A stretch of 54,036 nucleotides of DNA from Magnetovibrio blakemorei (GTDB lineage: Bacteria; Pseudomonadota; Alphaproteobacteria; Rhodospirillales; Magnetovibrionaceae). The position numbers and the translations under genes are program-made. The first letter of the stretch is position 1. The number at the start of each line of letters is the position of its first letter. Below, piece by piece: positions 43,087-52,899 of this stretch. Where the stretch lies: NCBI RefSeq assembly GCF_001746755.1, contig NZ_MCGG01000020.1, positions 35,335-89,370 on the forward strand. The letters are read 5' to 3'. The notes under the pieces were generated by a model. That model saw only the letters and a program-made list of their open reading frames with translations. It was not told the origin of the DNA and made no database searches.

Positions 43087-44301
43087 TTGTGCGCGCCGGA
43101 TACACAAGGCGTTGGCGGAGGCGAAGGCCTTGTCAAACCCGCCCCTGTGACCGTGTTGCAGGTTCTGCCCGCCTTGGGCGGCAGTGGTGGCGTGGAACGC
43201 GGCACCGTGGAAATTGCCGGCTGTATTTCAGCCCAAGGCTGGCGTTCCTTGGTGGCGTCCAGCGGCGGCGCGCGGGTGTATCAGTTGCAGCGCGCGGGTG
43301 CTGAGCACATCGAATTGCCGCTGCATTCCAAAAATCCGCTGACCATTTACGCCAACATCGCCAAGCTGGAAAAGCTGATCAAGACCCAAGGCATCGATCT
43401 GGTGCACGTGCGGTCGCGCGCCCCGGCGTGGAGTGCCTATTATGCCTGCAAACGCACCAATACGGCGTTTATCACCACTTTTCACGGCACCTATTCGGTC
43501 GGCTCGGCGTTCAAACGCATTTACAATTCGGTGATGACCCGCGGCGACCGGGTGATTGCGATTTCTAAATTTATCGCCGGGCACTTAAAACAAATGTACG
43601 GCGCGCCGGGGGAAAAAATTCGCGTCATTCATCGCGGCGTCGATCTGGATAGTTTCAATCCGGCTTTGGTCAACGCCGAACGGGTGATCACGCTGGCGCA
43701 AACGTGGCGCTTGGACGATGGCTTTCCGGTGTTGATGTTGCCCGGTCGCTTGACCCGGTGGAAAGGCCAATCGGTGTTTATCGAAGCCATTGCGGCGTTG
43801 GGGCGCAAAGACATTCGCTGCGTTTTGGTCGGTTCCGATCAAGGCCGCAGCGGCTACCGCAAAGAACTGGAACGCCTGATCGAAGCGAACGGTTTGAATT
43901 CGGTGGTGCGCATTGTCGATCACTGCGACGATATGCCCGCCGCTTACATGATGGCTGACGTGGTGGTGTCGGCCTCAACCGATCCCGAAGCCTTTGGCCG
44001 GGTCGTGGTCGAAGCCCAAGCCCTGGGCCGTCCGGTGGTGGCGCCCGATCACGGTGGCGCGTGCGAAACCATCATCGATGGCGAAACCGGCTGGCTGTTC
44101 CCGCCCGGCGACAAAATGGCGCTGGCGGCGGTGATGCAAAAAGCCTTGGATCTGGACGAGGACGGACGCCGTGCGTTTGCCGCCAAGGCGGCAAAAAGTG
44201 TTAGCGAGCATTTTTCCAAAGACTTGATGTGCGCCAAAACCTTGAGCGTTTACAGAGAAGTTCTGCAGGAGCGCGATCCAGAGCGCTATAAGGACATCTA
44301 G
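43087..44301 (+). CDS. Glycosyltransferase family 4
   Basis: The 404-residue GT-B fold protein opens with VLQVLPALGGSGGVERGTVEIA and has the acceptor-side DLVHVRSRAPAWSAYYA. The C-terminal donor domain has MLPGRLTRWKGQSVFIEA, DVVVSASTDPEAFGRVVVEAQALGRPVVAP and GETGWLFPPGD. It transfers a sugar from a nucleotide donor, probably in surface polysaccharide or LPS assembly. The start is uncertain: TTG at 43087, or a GTG at 43147 closer to the conserved region. A GT9 gene follows within five bases. Confidence 0.92.
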   Translation: MCAPDTQGVGGGEGLVKPAPVTVLQVLPALGGSGGVERGTVEIAGCISAQGWRSLVASSGGARVYQLQRAGAEHIELPLHSKNPLTIYANIAKLEKLIKTQGIDLVHVRSRAPAWSAYYACKRTNTAFITTFHGTYSVGSAFKRIYNSVMTRGDRVIAISKFIAGHLKQMYGAPGEKIRVIHRGVDLDSFNPALVNAERVITLAQTWRLDDGFPVLMLPGRLTRWKGQSVFIEAIAALGRKDIRCVLVGSDQGRSGYRKELERLIEANGLNSVVRIVDHCDDMPAAYMMADVVVSASTDPEAFGRVVVEAQALGRPVVAPDHGGACETIIDGETGWLFPPGDKMALAAVMQKALDLDEDGRRAFAAKAAKSVSEHFSKDLMCAKTLSVYREVLQERDPERYKDI

Positions 44302-44305
44302 TCTG

Positions 44306-45268
44306 GTGGGCGGCGCGGTCGAACGGGTTCTCATCATCAAACTGGGGGCATTGGGCGATTTTGTCCAAGCTTTGGGGCCAATGGCGGCCATTCGCCGTCA
44401 TCATCAAAGCCCGTTGGGCGCCGCTTCGGTTATTTTACTGACCACCAAGCCGTATGTTGATTTGGCGCGGGCGACGGGTTTGTTCGACGACGTTTGGGTT
44501 GATGAAGAGCGGCCCAAGCCGTGGCAAATCGGGCGGGTTCGGCGTTTAAGGGAAAAGCTGAAATCGGGCCATTTTACCCACGTTTACGATTTGCAGACGT
44601 CGGATCGCTCAAGCTTTTATTTTCATATTCTCGGCCCCTTTAAACGTCCCCTGTGGTCGGGCATTGCCCGGGGCTGTTCGCACCGTCATACCCATCCGGA
44701 ACGCGACCGGATGCACACCATTGAACGCCAAATCGATCAATTGGCGGTGGCGGGCATTACGGATGTCGGCATGGCGGATTTAAGTTTCGCGCAAAAAGAC
44801 ATTTATCGTTTTGGTATTGAAAAGCCTTATGCGCTTTTGGTTCCCGGCGGCGCGCCGCACCGTCCGGCCAAACGCTGGCCTGCAAAAGACTTCGCAGAAC
44901 TGGCCAACCGCCTGTTTGTCAAGGGCATTACCCCGGTCTTGTTGGGCGCGCGCGCGGAACAGGGGATTTTGACCCTGATTGAACGGGATGCTCCCGGCAC
45001 GGTGAACCTGTGCGCCAAAACCGATTTTATCGACATCGCCGTGCTGGCGCGTGGCGCGGCGCTGGCGGTGGGCAACGATACCGGTCCGATGCATATGATT
45101 TCCTTGGCGGGCTGCCCCAGCATTGTGCTGTATTCATCCGACAGTGACCCGGCCTTGTGCGCGCAACGGGGCCCCAGCGTTGAGATTGTGCGCAAAACGC
45201 GGTTGGAAGACGTTTCGGTGGCGGAAGTTTGGGACGTGGTAGAGCGTACAGCCGCTTTGGTGCCTTGA
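44306..45268 (+). CDS. Glycosyltransferase family 9 (heptosyltransferase-like)
   Basis: The 320-residue protein matches GT9: RVLIIKLGALGDFVQALGPMAAIRRHH at the N-terminus. The C-terminal half has VPGGAPHRPAKRWPAKDFAELANRL, the donor-binding GNDTGPMHMISLAGCPSIVLYSSDSDP. Such enzymes add heptose or related sugars to LPS core. It starts with GTG five bases after the GT4 gene, so the two form a small envelope-glycan unit. Confidence 0.92.
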   Translation: MGGAVERVLIIKLGALGDFVQALGPMAAIRRHHQSPLGAASVILLTTKPYVDLARATGLFDDVWVDEERPKPWQIGRVRRLREKLKSGHFTHVYDLQTSDRSSFYFHILGPFKRPLWSGIARGCSHRHTHPERDRMHTIERQIDQLAVAGITDVGMADLSFAQKDIYRFGIEKPYALLVPGGAPHRPAKRWPAKDFAELANRLFVKGITPVLLGARAEQGILTLIERDAPGTVNLCAKTDFIDIAVLARGAALAVGNDTGPMHMISLAGCPSIVLYSSDSDPALCAQRGPSVEIVRKTRLEDVSVAEVWDVVERTAALVP

Positions 45269-45328
45269 CAGAGGCCTGAATCCCCTTACATTCGCGCTTT
45301 TCAAGCACGCTTCATCGAACGAAGGCAT

Positions 45329-47254
45329 ATGTTAATGGTTAACTTGACACTTCCCGACGGTTCCATCCGTAAGTATGACGCCCCCATAACGGGCGCAGAC
45401 GTTGCTGCGGATATCGGTCCGGGTTTGGCGAAGGCCGCCTTGGCGGTCAAAATCAACGGGGAACTGGCAGATTTGTCGCGTTCCATAACCGAAGATGTCG
45501 CGTTTTCCATTGTCACCGCGAAGGATGAAGACGCGCTGGAAGTGCTGCGTCACGACGCCGCGCACATCATGGCCGAAGCGGTGCAGGAGCTGTATCCCGA
45601 CACCCAGGTGACCATCGGACCGGCCATCGAAAACGGCTTTTATTACGATTTTGCCCGCGAAAAACCGTTTGTGCCTGAAGATCTTGAAAAGATCGAAAAG
45701 CGCATGGCGGAAATTGTCGACCGCGACGAAGTCATCACCCGCGAAGTGTGGGCGCGCGACGACGCCATCAATTTCTTCAAACAAAAGGGCGAACATTATA
45801 AAGCCCAGATCATCGAAGCCATCCCCGAAGACCAAGACGTCAGCTTGTACCGCCAAGGCGATTTCATCGACCTGTGCCGCGGCCCACATTTGCCGTCGAC
45901 GGGTAAACTGGGCAAAGCGTTCAAGCTGATGAAGCTGGCGGGGGCTTATTGGCGCGGCGATTCCAACAACGAAATGCTGCAACGCATTTACGGCACCGCA
46001 TGGACTGATAAAAAGCAATTGGCCGCGTACTTGACCATGTTGGAAGAGGCCGAAAAACGCGATCACAGGCGTTTGGGCCGGGAAATGGAGCTGTTCCATT
46101 TGCAAGACGTCGCCCAGGGCAGCGTCTTCTGGCACCCCAAGGGCTGGACGCTCTATCGCGCCGTTCAAGATTACATGCGCACCAATTTGGAAGCGGCGGG
46201 CTATGTTGAGGTCAACACCCCGCAACTGGTGGATCGCAAGCTGTGGGAAGATTCCGGGCACTGGGAAAAATTCCGTGAAGCCATGTTTGTGGCCGAATCC
46301 GAAGACCGCCTGTTGGCCATCAAACCGATGAACTGCCCGTGTCATGTGCAGATTTTTAAACAAGGCACCACCAGCTATCGCGATTTGCCGATCCGCATGG
46401 CGGAATTTGGCAGCTGTCACAGAAACGAACCTTCGGGCGCGCTGCATGGCTTGATGCGGGTGCGTGCGTTCACCCAAGACGATGCGCATATTTTCTGCAC
46501 CGAAGACCAGATCACGTCGGAAACCAAAGATTTTTGCGACTTGCTTTTGCGAATCTACAAAGATTTCGGATTTGAAGAGGTGAAGGTTAAATTCTCCGAC
46601 CGCCCCGAAGTCCGCGCCGGCAGCAATGAAACCTGGGACAAGGCCGAAAGTGCGCTGAAGGAAGCCACCGAGGCCGCAGGGCTGGAGTGGACCCTCAATC
46701 CGGGCGAAGGGGCGTTCTACGGACCGAAGCTGGAATTCGTGCTGCGTGACGCCATCGGTCGCGATTGGCAGTGCGGCACCTTGCAGGTCGACTTCGTTTT
46801 GCCTGAACGTTTGGACGCCACTTATATCGGTGTGGACGGTGAAAAGCATCGCCCGGTCATGCTTCATCGCGCCATTTTGGGGTCCTTTGAGCGTTTCTTG
46901 GGAATTTTGATGGAAAACTATGCGGGCAAATTCCCCCTGTGGTTGGCCCCCGTTCAAGCGGTCGTGACGACCATCACGTCGGACGCCGACGACTATGCGC
47001 TGGATGTTTATGAAGCCTTGAAAACGGCGGGAATTCGCGCCGAAATCGATGTGCGCAACGAAAAGATCAACTACAAAATTCGCGAGCACAGCCACAAAAA
47101 AGTCCCCGCGATTTTTGTCGTGGGCAAACGTGAAGCCGAAGAAAACAAGGTGGCGGTGCGCCGTCTTGACGGTAAAGATCAAGAAATCCTTGCGCTTGCA
47201 GAGGCAATTGATATCCTCTCGGCCGAGGCAAAGGGCCCGCTGTCCGGAAGTTGA
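45329..47254 (+). CDS. thrS: Threonyl-tRNA synthetase
   Basis: The 641-residue class II synthetase has a TGS domain at 1-62, an editing domain at about 70-225 ([34 protein letters not shown]), and a catalytic core at about 245-535. The core shows zinc ligands in [10 protein letters not shown], motif 2 [26 protein letters not shown] and motif 3 [15 protein letters not shown]. An anticodon-binding domain ends the protein. It is full length and heads the thrS-infC unit. Confidence 0.98.
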   Translation: MLMVNLTLPDGSIRKYDAPITGADVAADIGPGLAKAALAVKINGELADLSRSITEDVAFSIVTAKDEDALEVLRHDAAHIMAEAVQELYPDTQVTIGPAIENGFYYDFAREKPFVPEDLEKIEKRMAEIVDRDEVITREVWARDDAINFFKQKGEHYKAQIIEAIPEDQDVSLYRQGDFIDLCRGPHLPSTGKLGKAFKLMKLAGAYWRGDSNNEMLQRIYGTAWTDKKQLAAYLTMLEEAEKRDHRRLGREMELFHLQDVAQGSVFWHPKGWTLYRAVQDYMRTNLEAAGYVEVNTPQLVDRKLWEDSGHWEKFREAMFVAESEDRLLAIKPMNCPCHVQIFKQGTTSYRDLPIRMAEFGSCHRNEPSGALHGLMRVRAFTQDDAHIFCTEDQITSETKDFCDLLLRIYKDFGFEEVKVKFSDRPEVRAGSNETWDKAESALKEATEAAGLEWTLNPGEGAFYGPKLEFVLRDAIGRDWQCGTLQVDFVLPERLDATYIGVDGEKHRPVMLHRAILGSFERFLGILMENYAGKFPLWLAPVQAVVTTITSDADDYALDVYEALKTAGIRAEIDVRNEKINYKIREHSHKKVPAIFVVGKREAEENKVAVRRLDGKDQEILALAEAIDILSAEAKGPLSGS

Positions 47255-47333
47255 GGTCATTTTCGTCCCATATAATAACAGCACTGTACGTTTTTAAGCG
47301 CCGCCGGAAGCGCATAACAGAAGGAGAAGGGCC

Positions 47334-47870
47334 ATCGCCCGACCACCATTTAACAAAAAGCCGACCTTTGATGGACCAAACATCAATGAACGTATCACCG
47401 CCCAGGAAGTCCGCCTTGTCGGACCCGAAGGTGAAATGATCGGCGTTAAAACCACCCAGGAAGCTATTCAAATCGCAGTCGGACACGGCCTGGACCTGGT
47501 TGAGGTTTCCCCCAACGCAGAACCGCCGGTGTGCAAAATCCTCGACTATGGCAAGTACAAGTACGAGGAACAGAAAAAGCGCAACGAGGCGAAGAAAAAG
47601 CAAAAGGTCATCGCGATCAAAGAGATCAAGATGCGCCCCGGCATCGACATTCATGACTATGAAGTCAAGATGAAGGCCGCGCGCAAGTTCTTGGACAATG
47701 GCGATAAGGTGAAAGTCACCATCCGCTTCCGTGGCCGCGAAATGGCTCACCAGGACTTAGGCCTTAAAGTTTTGGTTAAAATGCGCGACGAACTTGAGGA
47801 ATTGACCAAGGTCGAACAAATGCCCAAGTCCGAAGGCCGCATGATGACGATGGTGCTCGCGCCTAAATAG
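47334..47870 (+). CDS. infC: Translation initiation factor IF-3, non-canonical ATC start
   Basis: No ATG, GTG or TTG stands at the expected N-terminus. AAGGAG at 47321 is followed after seven bases by ATC GCC CGA CCA, then PFNKKPTFDGPNINERITAQEV, the usual IF-3 beginning. Starting at ATC gives 178 residues, the normal length; the first ATG (47436) would remove about 34 conserved residues. The two domains are joined by a Lys-rich linker (YGKYKYEEQKKRNEAKKKQK). Rare start codons on infC are known to allow autoregulation, because IF-3 rejects them. A terminator follows. Confidence 0.93.
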   Translation: MARPPFNKKPTFDGPNINERITAQEVRLVGPEGEMIGVKTTQEAIQIAVGHGLDLVEVSPNAEPPVCKILDYGKYKYEEQKKRNEAKKKQKVIAIKEIKMRPGIDIHDYEVKMKAARKFLDNGDKVKVTIRFRGREMAHQDLGLKVLVKMRDELEELTKVEQMPKSEGRMMTMVLAPK

Positions 47871-47903
47871 GTCCGCTGCAGACGTCAAAGACCACAAGAA
47901 TTC

Positions 47904-47935
47904 AAAACCCCCGCCCAATTTCGGCGGGGGTTTTT
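47904..47935 (+). terminator. Intrinsic terminator after infC
   Basis: AAAACCCCCGCC pairs with GGCGGGGGTTTTT across a short loop and runs into a T tract. It ends the thrS-infC transcript before the unrelated dioxygenase gene. Confidence 0.85.
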
Positions 47936-48067
47936 GGTTTATGGGGGGACTACAAGGCCGCCTGACGACGGTCAAGGATGCGCTATACGTACTTTGTATT
48001 ATGTGCGTCGAAAATCTTCCGATGTGGGCTGAGGGAGAACGTTGTTTTGACCCATAAGGATTTTAAC

Positions 48068-49009
48068 ATGCGCGCTCATCAAGCCCATCAAGACTTAATA
48101 AACAGCCCCTTCGATCTGTCCAACACGGCATTGTTTGATGCGTGGTGTGAGCAAAAATTAAAGGATTACCCAAGTTCTTTGGGCGATTTGGTGGTCGAAG
48201 TGAAAGACCCCCGCGCTTTGACGGCGGCTGAACATGGCGCCTTGTTGGTGCGTCTGCAAAAGGCCAACATGGCGGTTTACGTTGGTGGTACGGGCGACGA
48301 TCCTGATCGCGCCATTCCCTTGAAATTGGCGGCCCAATTGGGCGCGGCGGGTTTGAACCACAACTGGCTGGCTGACGACGATGGTTTGACGTCTTTGACC
48401 GTGGTCGATGACGGCACCCGCCACCATTACATTCCCTACACCAATCGTTTGATCAAATGGCACACCGACGGCTACTACAACACCGCCGACAAGCAAATCC
48501 AGACGCTCAATCTCCATTGTGTCTGTCCCGCGGCCGAAGGCGGCGAAAATCGCCTGATGGATCATGAAATCGCCTATATGGAACTGCGGCGGGAAAATCC
48601 GGATTACATCCGGGCTTTGTGTGCTCCCGATGCCATGACCATTCCGGCACGCATCGATGAAGGCGGCACCGTGGCACGCAAAGACCAACCCGGTCCGGTG
48701 TTTTCGGTCACGGCCCAAGGCAACCTGCACATGCGCTATACCATCCGCGAGCAAAATGTATTGTGGAAAAATGATGCCGTCACCTTGGAAGCGATTGCGT
48801 TCTTGGAAAAACTTTTGGAAAGCGACAGCCCCTATATTTATCAAGGTCGTTTGGAATCGGGCATGGGCCTGGTCAGCACCAACGTTTTGCATGACCGTTC
48901 AGGCTTCAGCGACGATGAAACGCACAAACGGTTGATCTATCGGGCGCGCTATTTTGATCGTCTCGACAATACAAATGTATTGGATGTGTATCCCGGTTTG
49001 CTTGATTAA
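48068..49009 (+). CDS. TauD/TfdA-family Fe(II)/2-oxoglutarate dioxygenase
   Basis: AAGGA eight bases before the ATG at 48068 marks the start; 313 residues. The iron-binding HxD lies in KWHTDGYYN, a distal His in NVLHDRSGF, and a 2-oxoglutarate Arg in the RLIYRARYFDR segment. This pattern fits the TauD/TfdA family. Members oxidise taurine, herbicides, betaines or other small molecules; the substrate is not evident. It is flanked by terminators and hairpins, so probably a single-gene unit inserted in the translation cluster. Confidence 0.85.
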   Translation: MRAHQAHQDLINSPFDLSNTALFDAWCEQKLKDYPSSLGDLVVEVKDPRALTAAEHGALLVRLQKANMAVYVGGTGDDPDRAIPLKLAAQLGAAGLNHNWLADDDGLTSLTVVDDGTRHHYIPYTNRLIKWHTDGYYNTADKQIQTLNLHCVCPAAEGGENRLMDHEIAYMELRRENPDYIRALCAPDAMTIPARIDEGGTVARKDQPGPVFSVTAQGNLHMRYTIREQNVLWKNDAVTLEAIAFLEKLLESDSPYIYQGRLESGMGLVSTNVLHDRSGFSDDETHKRLIYRARYFDRLDNTNVLDVYPGLLD

Positions 49010-49034
49010 ATTCAGGCGTCCACGCCAATATAAC

Positions 49035-49087
49035 TTGGGGCTGCTCCATGAAAACCTGTAAATTTTGGTTAGCTGGGGCAGCCCCAA
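49035..49087. repeat. Hairpin between dioxygenase and cheZ genes
   Basis: TTGGGGCTGCTCCA and TGGGGCAGCCCCAA match at 13 of 14 paired positions with a 25-base loop. The downstream run is A rather than T on the plus strand, so termination is possible but not typical. Confidence 0.45.
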
Positions 49088-49142
49088 AAAGTTTCCTGTA
49101 AACATGCGTGCATGACGGCCTGGGGAGTGATAAATTCAGGGA

Positions 49143-49688
49143 ATGACCGACCACATCCACAATGCCCAGTATGACGAATTGTCGCGCCAAATTGTGCAGC
49201 TCTATGGCTATATGGAGCGCATTAAGAGCGAAATTGCGGCCGTAAAGCACCCCAATTCCAAGGTGGATCACTTTAACAAGGCCGCCGATCAACTGGCCGC
49301 CATCGTCACCGCCACCGAAGAAGCAACCAACACCATCATGGCCGCGACGGAAGCCACGTCGACCATTGCCGAAAAGTTGAAAGATCACATCCGCATTGGG
49401 GAAGTGACGGATGATCTGGATCTGATCATCGATAATGCCAACAAAGTGTTTGAAGCGTGCACCTTTCAAGACATCACCGGACAGCGCATTGGCAAAATCG
49501 TGCAAACCATGAACCTTTTGGAAGGCACGCTGAGCTCGCTGGTGGTAATCATCGGCAAAGATTCCATCGCCGCCTTGCCGGTGCAGCCCACGGATAAAGA
49601 CGAACACAATGGCGAGGCCATGCATGGTCCGGCGCTGGCCAGTGAAGAAAGCGTCAGCCAAGCCGACATCGATGCGATGTTCGACTGA
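49143..49688 (+). CDS. cheZ: Chemotaxis protein CheZ (CheY-P phosphatase)
   Basis: The 181-residue helical protein forms a long hairpin. The active-site segment FEACTFQDITGQRIGKIVQTM contains the catalytic Asp and Gln in the DxTGQ motif of CheZ. The C-terminal SQADIDAMFD resembles the CheY-tethering helix. It speeds dephosphorylation of CheY and so resets the flagellar motor signal. No other chemotaxis genes are adjacent. Confidence 0.9.
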   Translation: MTDHIHNAQYDELSRQIVQLYGYMERIKSEIAAVKHPNSKVDHFNKAADQLAAIVTATEEATNTIMAATEATSTIAEKLKDHIRIGEVTDDLDLIIDNANKVFEACTFQDITGQRIGKIVQTMNLLEGTLSSLVVIIGKDSIAALPVQPTDKDEHNGEAMHGPALASEESVSQADIDAMFD

Positions 49689-49712
49689 TCACCCTGTAAA
49701 AATAGTGACGAT

Positions 49713-50633
49713 CTAAATTTTGCGTTTTACCCGCAGCCCCGCCATGCGCCCGCGCAAGTAAGCGCCGAGTGCCGCGATGTCCAAATCGCGGCGGAATGAG
49801 GCGCGCCACACCAACGCAATTTGACGCGGCGCACCGTTGGTTTTCAGCGGCCGCAGCTCCAACGCCTGGGTGTTGATCATGCCCGAGTTCAGGGCAATTT
49901 CCGGCAAAAACGTGATGCCCAAGCCATTGGCAACCATTTCCGCCAGGGTGTAGAGGCTGGTGGAAGCGAACTCGCCCGAGTGCTTGAAGCCTGCCAGAGA
50001 ACACGCGGCCAAGGCGTGATCGCGCAGGCAGTGACCGTCTGCCAACATCAAAAGCTCGTCGGTTGGCAAGTCTGCGGGCGAAAGGCTGCGCTTTTTGGCC
50101 AGAGCATGACCCTTGGGCAAGGCCACCCAAAAAGCATCGCCACCCAAATCGAAGGTTTTGAGGTTTCCTGTGTCGTACGGCAGGGCGATGATGGCCGCCT
50201 CCAAATCGCCCCTGTGCAGTTGGTCCAAAACATCAGCGCTTTGGCCTTCCGTTAAGTAGAGCTTTAAGTCCGGGTAGGCTTGGCGCAAACCGCCCAATAC
50301 GCGGGGCAGCACAAATGGCCCGATGGTGGGAATGATGCCCATGCGCATGCGCCCGCTGAGCGGCAGACCTGCGGCGGTGGCGACTTCCGCAATGTCGCGT
50401 GCCCCTTCCAACACGGTGCGCGCTTTCTCCGCGATCTCAAGACCCAAGGGCGTCGGCTGCACTTTGCGTCGGGTGCGTTCGACCAATTCGGCCTGCAGCA
50501 GGTTTTCCAATTCGCTCAATCCGGCACTGAGCGTCGATTGGGTCACGTGGCAGCGCTCCGCCGCTTGGCCGAAATGGCACAAATCTACGACCGCGATCAA
50601 GTATTCCAATTGGCGCAAAGTGGGCAGATACAT
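49713..50633 (-). CDS. oxyR: Hydrogen peroxide-responsive LysR regulator OxyR
   Basis: The ATG at 50633 begins the family start (MYLPTLRQLEYLIAVVD); 306 residues. The helix-turn-helix lies at about 18-40 (CHFGQAAERCHVTQSTLSAGL). The redox pair is Cys202 and Cys211 in DGHCLRDHALAAC, with the same spacing as Cys199/Cys208 of E. coli OxyR. It is divergent from a rubrerythrin operon, 109 bases apart, which is a likely target. Confidence 0.93.
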   Translation of the reverse strand: MYLPTLRQLEYLIAVVDLCHFGQAAERCHVTQSTLSAGLSELENLLQAELVERTRRKVQPTPLGLEIAEKARTVLEGARDIAEVATAAGLPLSGRMRMGIIPTIGPFVLPRVLGGLRQAYPDLKLYLTEGQSADVLDQLHRGDLEAAIIALPYDTGNLKTFDLGGDAFWVALPKGHALAKKRSLSPADLPTDELLMLADGHCLRDHALAACSLAGFKHSGEFASTSLYTLAEMVANGLGITFLPEIALNSGMINTQALELRPLKTNGAPRQIALVWRASFRRDLDIAALGAYLRGRMAGLRVKRKI

Positions 50634-50742
50634 AATCGATTCCTTCACTAACTGAATACAGTTTAATCAATTGGATCGATTTATTCAAGGGCCGTATGGT
50701 GCTTTCAACGAACAGCACCACACTCAACCAGGAGAAACCAAC
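50634..50742. promoter_or_regulatory. Divergent promoter region between oxyR and the rubrerythrin gene
   Basis: It contains the inverted repeat AACTG-AATA-CAGTT (50650-50663), a possible LysR-type site, and a plus-strand promoter candidate TTGGAT (50671) with TATGGT (50695), spacer 18. Control by OxyR is inferred from position. Confidence 0.45.
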
Positions 50743-51240
50743 ATGAGCAAAACAGCAGAAAATTCCGTCACCATTCAAAACCTGGAAGCGGCCTTTGCCG
50801 GGGAATCCATGGCCAACCGCAAATACCTCTATTTCGCACGCCGCTGCCGGGCTTTGGGCATGGATGACGTGGCCGAAGTTTTCGAAGCCACTGCGGAACA
50901 AGAAACCGCCCACGCCTTCGGTCATTTGGAACTTTTGTATCCGTCCAGCGAATTAACTGTCGAACGCATGCTGGAACTGGCCGTTGAAGGGGAAACCTAC
51001 GAGTACACCGAAATGTATCCCAAGTTCCGCCACTTGGCCGTTGAAGAAGGCCGCATGGACGCGGTGAAGGAAATGGACGAACAAATCGAAGAAAGCCGTG
51101 AACATGCTGAAATGTTCGCCGCCGTATTGGAAAAAGCCGCCAAACGTTTTGCCGCACTGGCCAAAGTTGAAGAACGCCATGCCGGACATTACCAAGCCGC
51201 ACTCGACCAAGTTCGCACCAAATCGGTTGCCGCCGAATAA
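50743..51240 (+). CDS. Rubrerythrin (single-domain, erythrin-like)
   Basis: CAGGAGA stands before the ATG at 50743; 165 residues. The four-helix di-iron domain shows FAGESMANRKYLYFARR, EATAEQETAHAFGHLE and VEERHAGHYQA, with the paired Glu and ExxH ligands. It lacks the C-terminal rubredoxin domain of classical rubrerythrin; a separate rubredoxin gene follows 38 bases later. It reduces hydrogen peroxide with electrons from rubredoxin. Confidence 0.94.
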   Translation: MSKTAENSVTIQNLEAAFAGESMANRKYLYFARRCRALGMDDVAEVFEATAEQETAHAFGHLELLYPSSELTVERMLELAVEGETYEYTEMYPKFRHLAVEEGRMDAVKEMDEQIEESREHAEMFAAVLEKAAKRFAALAKVEERHAGHYQAALDQVRTKSVAAE

Positions 51241-51278
51241 CCGCTGAAGAGCATCAAAACCCATAAGGATATCAAGCT

Positions 51279-51455
51279 ATGAAAAACCAAAAATACATCT
51301 GCGTTGTTTGCAACTACGTCTATGACCCCGCCGTCGGCATGCCCGAAGACGGTATCCCCGCCGGCACCGCCTTTGCCGATATCCCCGACGATTGGGAATG
51401 CCCCGATTGTGGTGTGGCGAAAGCCGACTTCGAAGCGATGGAGGAGGCGGCTTAA
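51279..51455 (+). CDS. Rubredoxin
   Basis: The 58-residue iron protein has the two CxxC pairs [12 protein letters not shown] and [13 protein letters not shown] that bind one iron, and the conserved [15 protein letters not shown] between. The start follows AAGGATATCAAGCT. It sits between rubrerythrin and its reductase, so it is the electron carrier of a peroxide-reducing chain. Confidence 0.96.
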   Translation: MKNQKYICVVCNYVYDPAVGMPEDGIPAGTAFADIPDDWECPDCGVAKADFEAMEEAA

Positions 51456-51495
51456 GCCGCCCCTCCTGGCCATTCAAAACGAAAAGGACAAAGCC

Positions 51496-52674
51496 ATGAC
51501 CGCCGATCAAACCCACGCTGACACGCTTATCATTGGTTCCGGCATGGCCGGGTACACCTTGGCACGCGAGCTGCGCACCTTGGACCCGGAAACCCGCATC
51601 ACCGTGCTTTCTGCCGACGACGGGGCGGTCTATTCCAAGCCAATGATTTCAAACGCTTTTAAGCAAGGCAAAACACCCGACACACTGGTGCAAAAAAGCG
51701 CAGAACAGATGGCGGCAGAGCTGAACATCGAAGTCCGTCCCTTCAACCGCGTGCACACCATTGACCGCGTCGCCAAGGCGGTCAGCGTAGAAGGAGCGGA
51801 AGGCCAAGGCCTCATCACCTACACCCATTTGGTGCTGGCGGTGGGGGCCAATCCGCGCCCCTACACGGTCGACGGCAGTGATGAAGTGGCTCTGCCCGCC
51901 GTCAACAGCTTGGCTGACTATGGACGTTGGCGGGCCAATCTGAAAGACGGGGCGCGAGTGCTGATTGTCGGCGCGGGATTGATCGGTGTGGAATTTGCCA
52001 ATGATCTGGCCGTTGCGGGCTATAGCGTCACCTTGGTGGACCCCGCCCCCAAACCTTTGTCGCGGCTGTTGCCCGATGAATTGGGTCAAGTGATGCAAGA
52101 CGCGCTAACGGACCAAGGCATCACCTTTTATATGGGCCGCACCATTGCCCGGGTCGCCCAAGGTTCTCACGGCAACACGGCAACATTGGATGACGGTACC
52201 AGCATTGCCTTTGACACGGCGTTGACCGCCATCGGTTTGGTGGCCAACACCCAACTGGCCCAAAGTGCCGGGTTGGAGGTCGGACGCGGCATTCGTGTGG
52301 ATGCGCTGTTGCGTACCTCTGATCCAAACGTCTTTGCTTTGGGCGACTGCGCCGAAACCGATGCGGGTGTGTTGCCCTTCATCTTGCCGCTGATGGGCGC
52401 CGCTCGCGCCCTGGCAAAGACATTGATGGGCACGCCCACGCCGCTCAGCCTGCCCGCCTTGGCTGTGACGGTGAAGACGCCGGCTCTGCCCACCGTGGTG
52501 TGCCCACCTTCGCCGGGCGTTGAGGGTAGATGGGTTTTAGAAGGCCAGGGGCAAAACCGCCGCGCGGTCTTCATCGGTCAGGCGGGTGAACAATTGGGTT
52601 TTGCCTTAACCGGCTCTGAAACCAAAGCCCGCCAGAGCCTCAGTCGCGAAATGCCGGACCTTTTGGCGGCTTAA
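51496..52674 (+). CDS. Rubredoxin-NAD(+) reductase (FAD-dependent)
   Basis: The ATG at 51496 follows GAAAAGGACA; 392 residues. The FAD motif is IIGSGMAGYTLARELR, with the NAD site VLIVGAGLIGVEFANDLA and the second FAD segment VFALGDCAE. These match rubredoxin/ferredoxin reductases of the NADH-dependent group. It passes electrons from NAD(P)H to rubredoxin and on to rubrerythrin. It ends the three-gene operon; a strong terminator follows. Confidence 0.93.
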   Translation: MTADQTHADTLIIGSGMAGYTLARELRTLDPETRITVLSADDGAVYSKPMISNAFKQGKTPDTLVQKSAEQMAAELNIEVRPFNRVHTIDRVAKAVSVEGAEGQGLITYTHLVLAVGANPRPYTVDGSDEVALPAVNSLADYGRWRANLKDGARVLIVGAGLIGVEFANDLAVAGYSVTLVDPAPKPLSRLLPDELGQVMQDALTDQGITFYMGRTIARVAQGSHGNTATLDDGTSIAFDTALTAIGLVANTQLAQSAGLEVGRGIRVDALLRTSDPNVFALGDCAETDAGVLPFILPLMGAARALAKTLMGTPTPLSLPALAVTVKTPALPTVVCPPSPGVEGRWVLEGQGQNRRAVFIGQAGEQLGFALTGSETKARQSLSREMPDLLAA

Positions 52675-52686
52675 AACGGCTGAAAA

Positions 52687-52727
52687 ACGCCCCCCGCGCA
52701 CTCGATTTTGGCGCGGGGGGCGTCTTT
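52687..52727 (+). terminator. Intrinsic terminator after the rubredoxin reductase gene
   Basis: ACGCCCCCCGCGC pairs with GCGCGGGGGGCGT (13 bp) across 11 bases, followed by CTTTT. Confidence 0.85.
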
Positions 52728-52899
52728 TGCCGTAAATTGGTTGCAAGAGCCCAAGTTTCCAAGCGATTCACCGCTTGCATTGGTCCCGGGCATTGGCTAT
52801 AACCCGGCGTTCCTGCCCCGTCTGCTCAATGAGCCTGCGGGAAGGGATTATACGGGCGACATGGCAGGGCATGCCTGGATCGCCTAGAACTGCAAAATC

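Noticed and set aside
45332-47284. A 650-codon open frame on the minus strand
   Set aside because: It is the antisense shadow of thrS. GC-rich codon use opens the opposite frame; its product has no family features.
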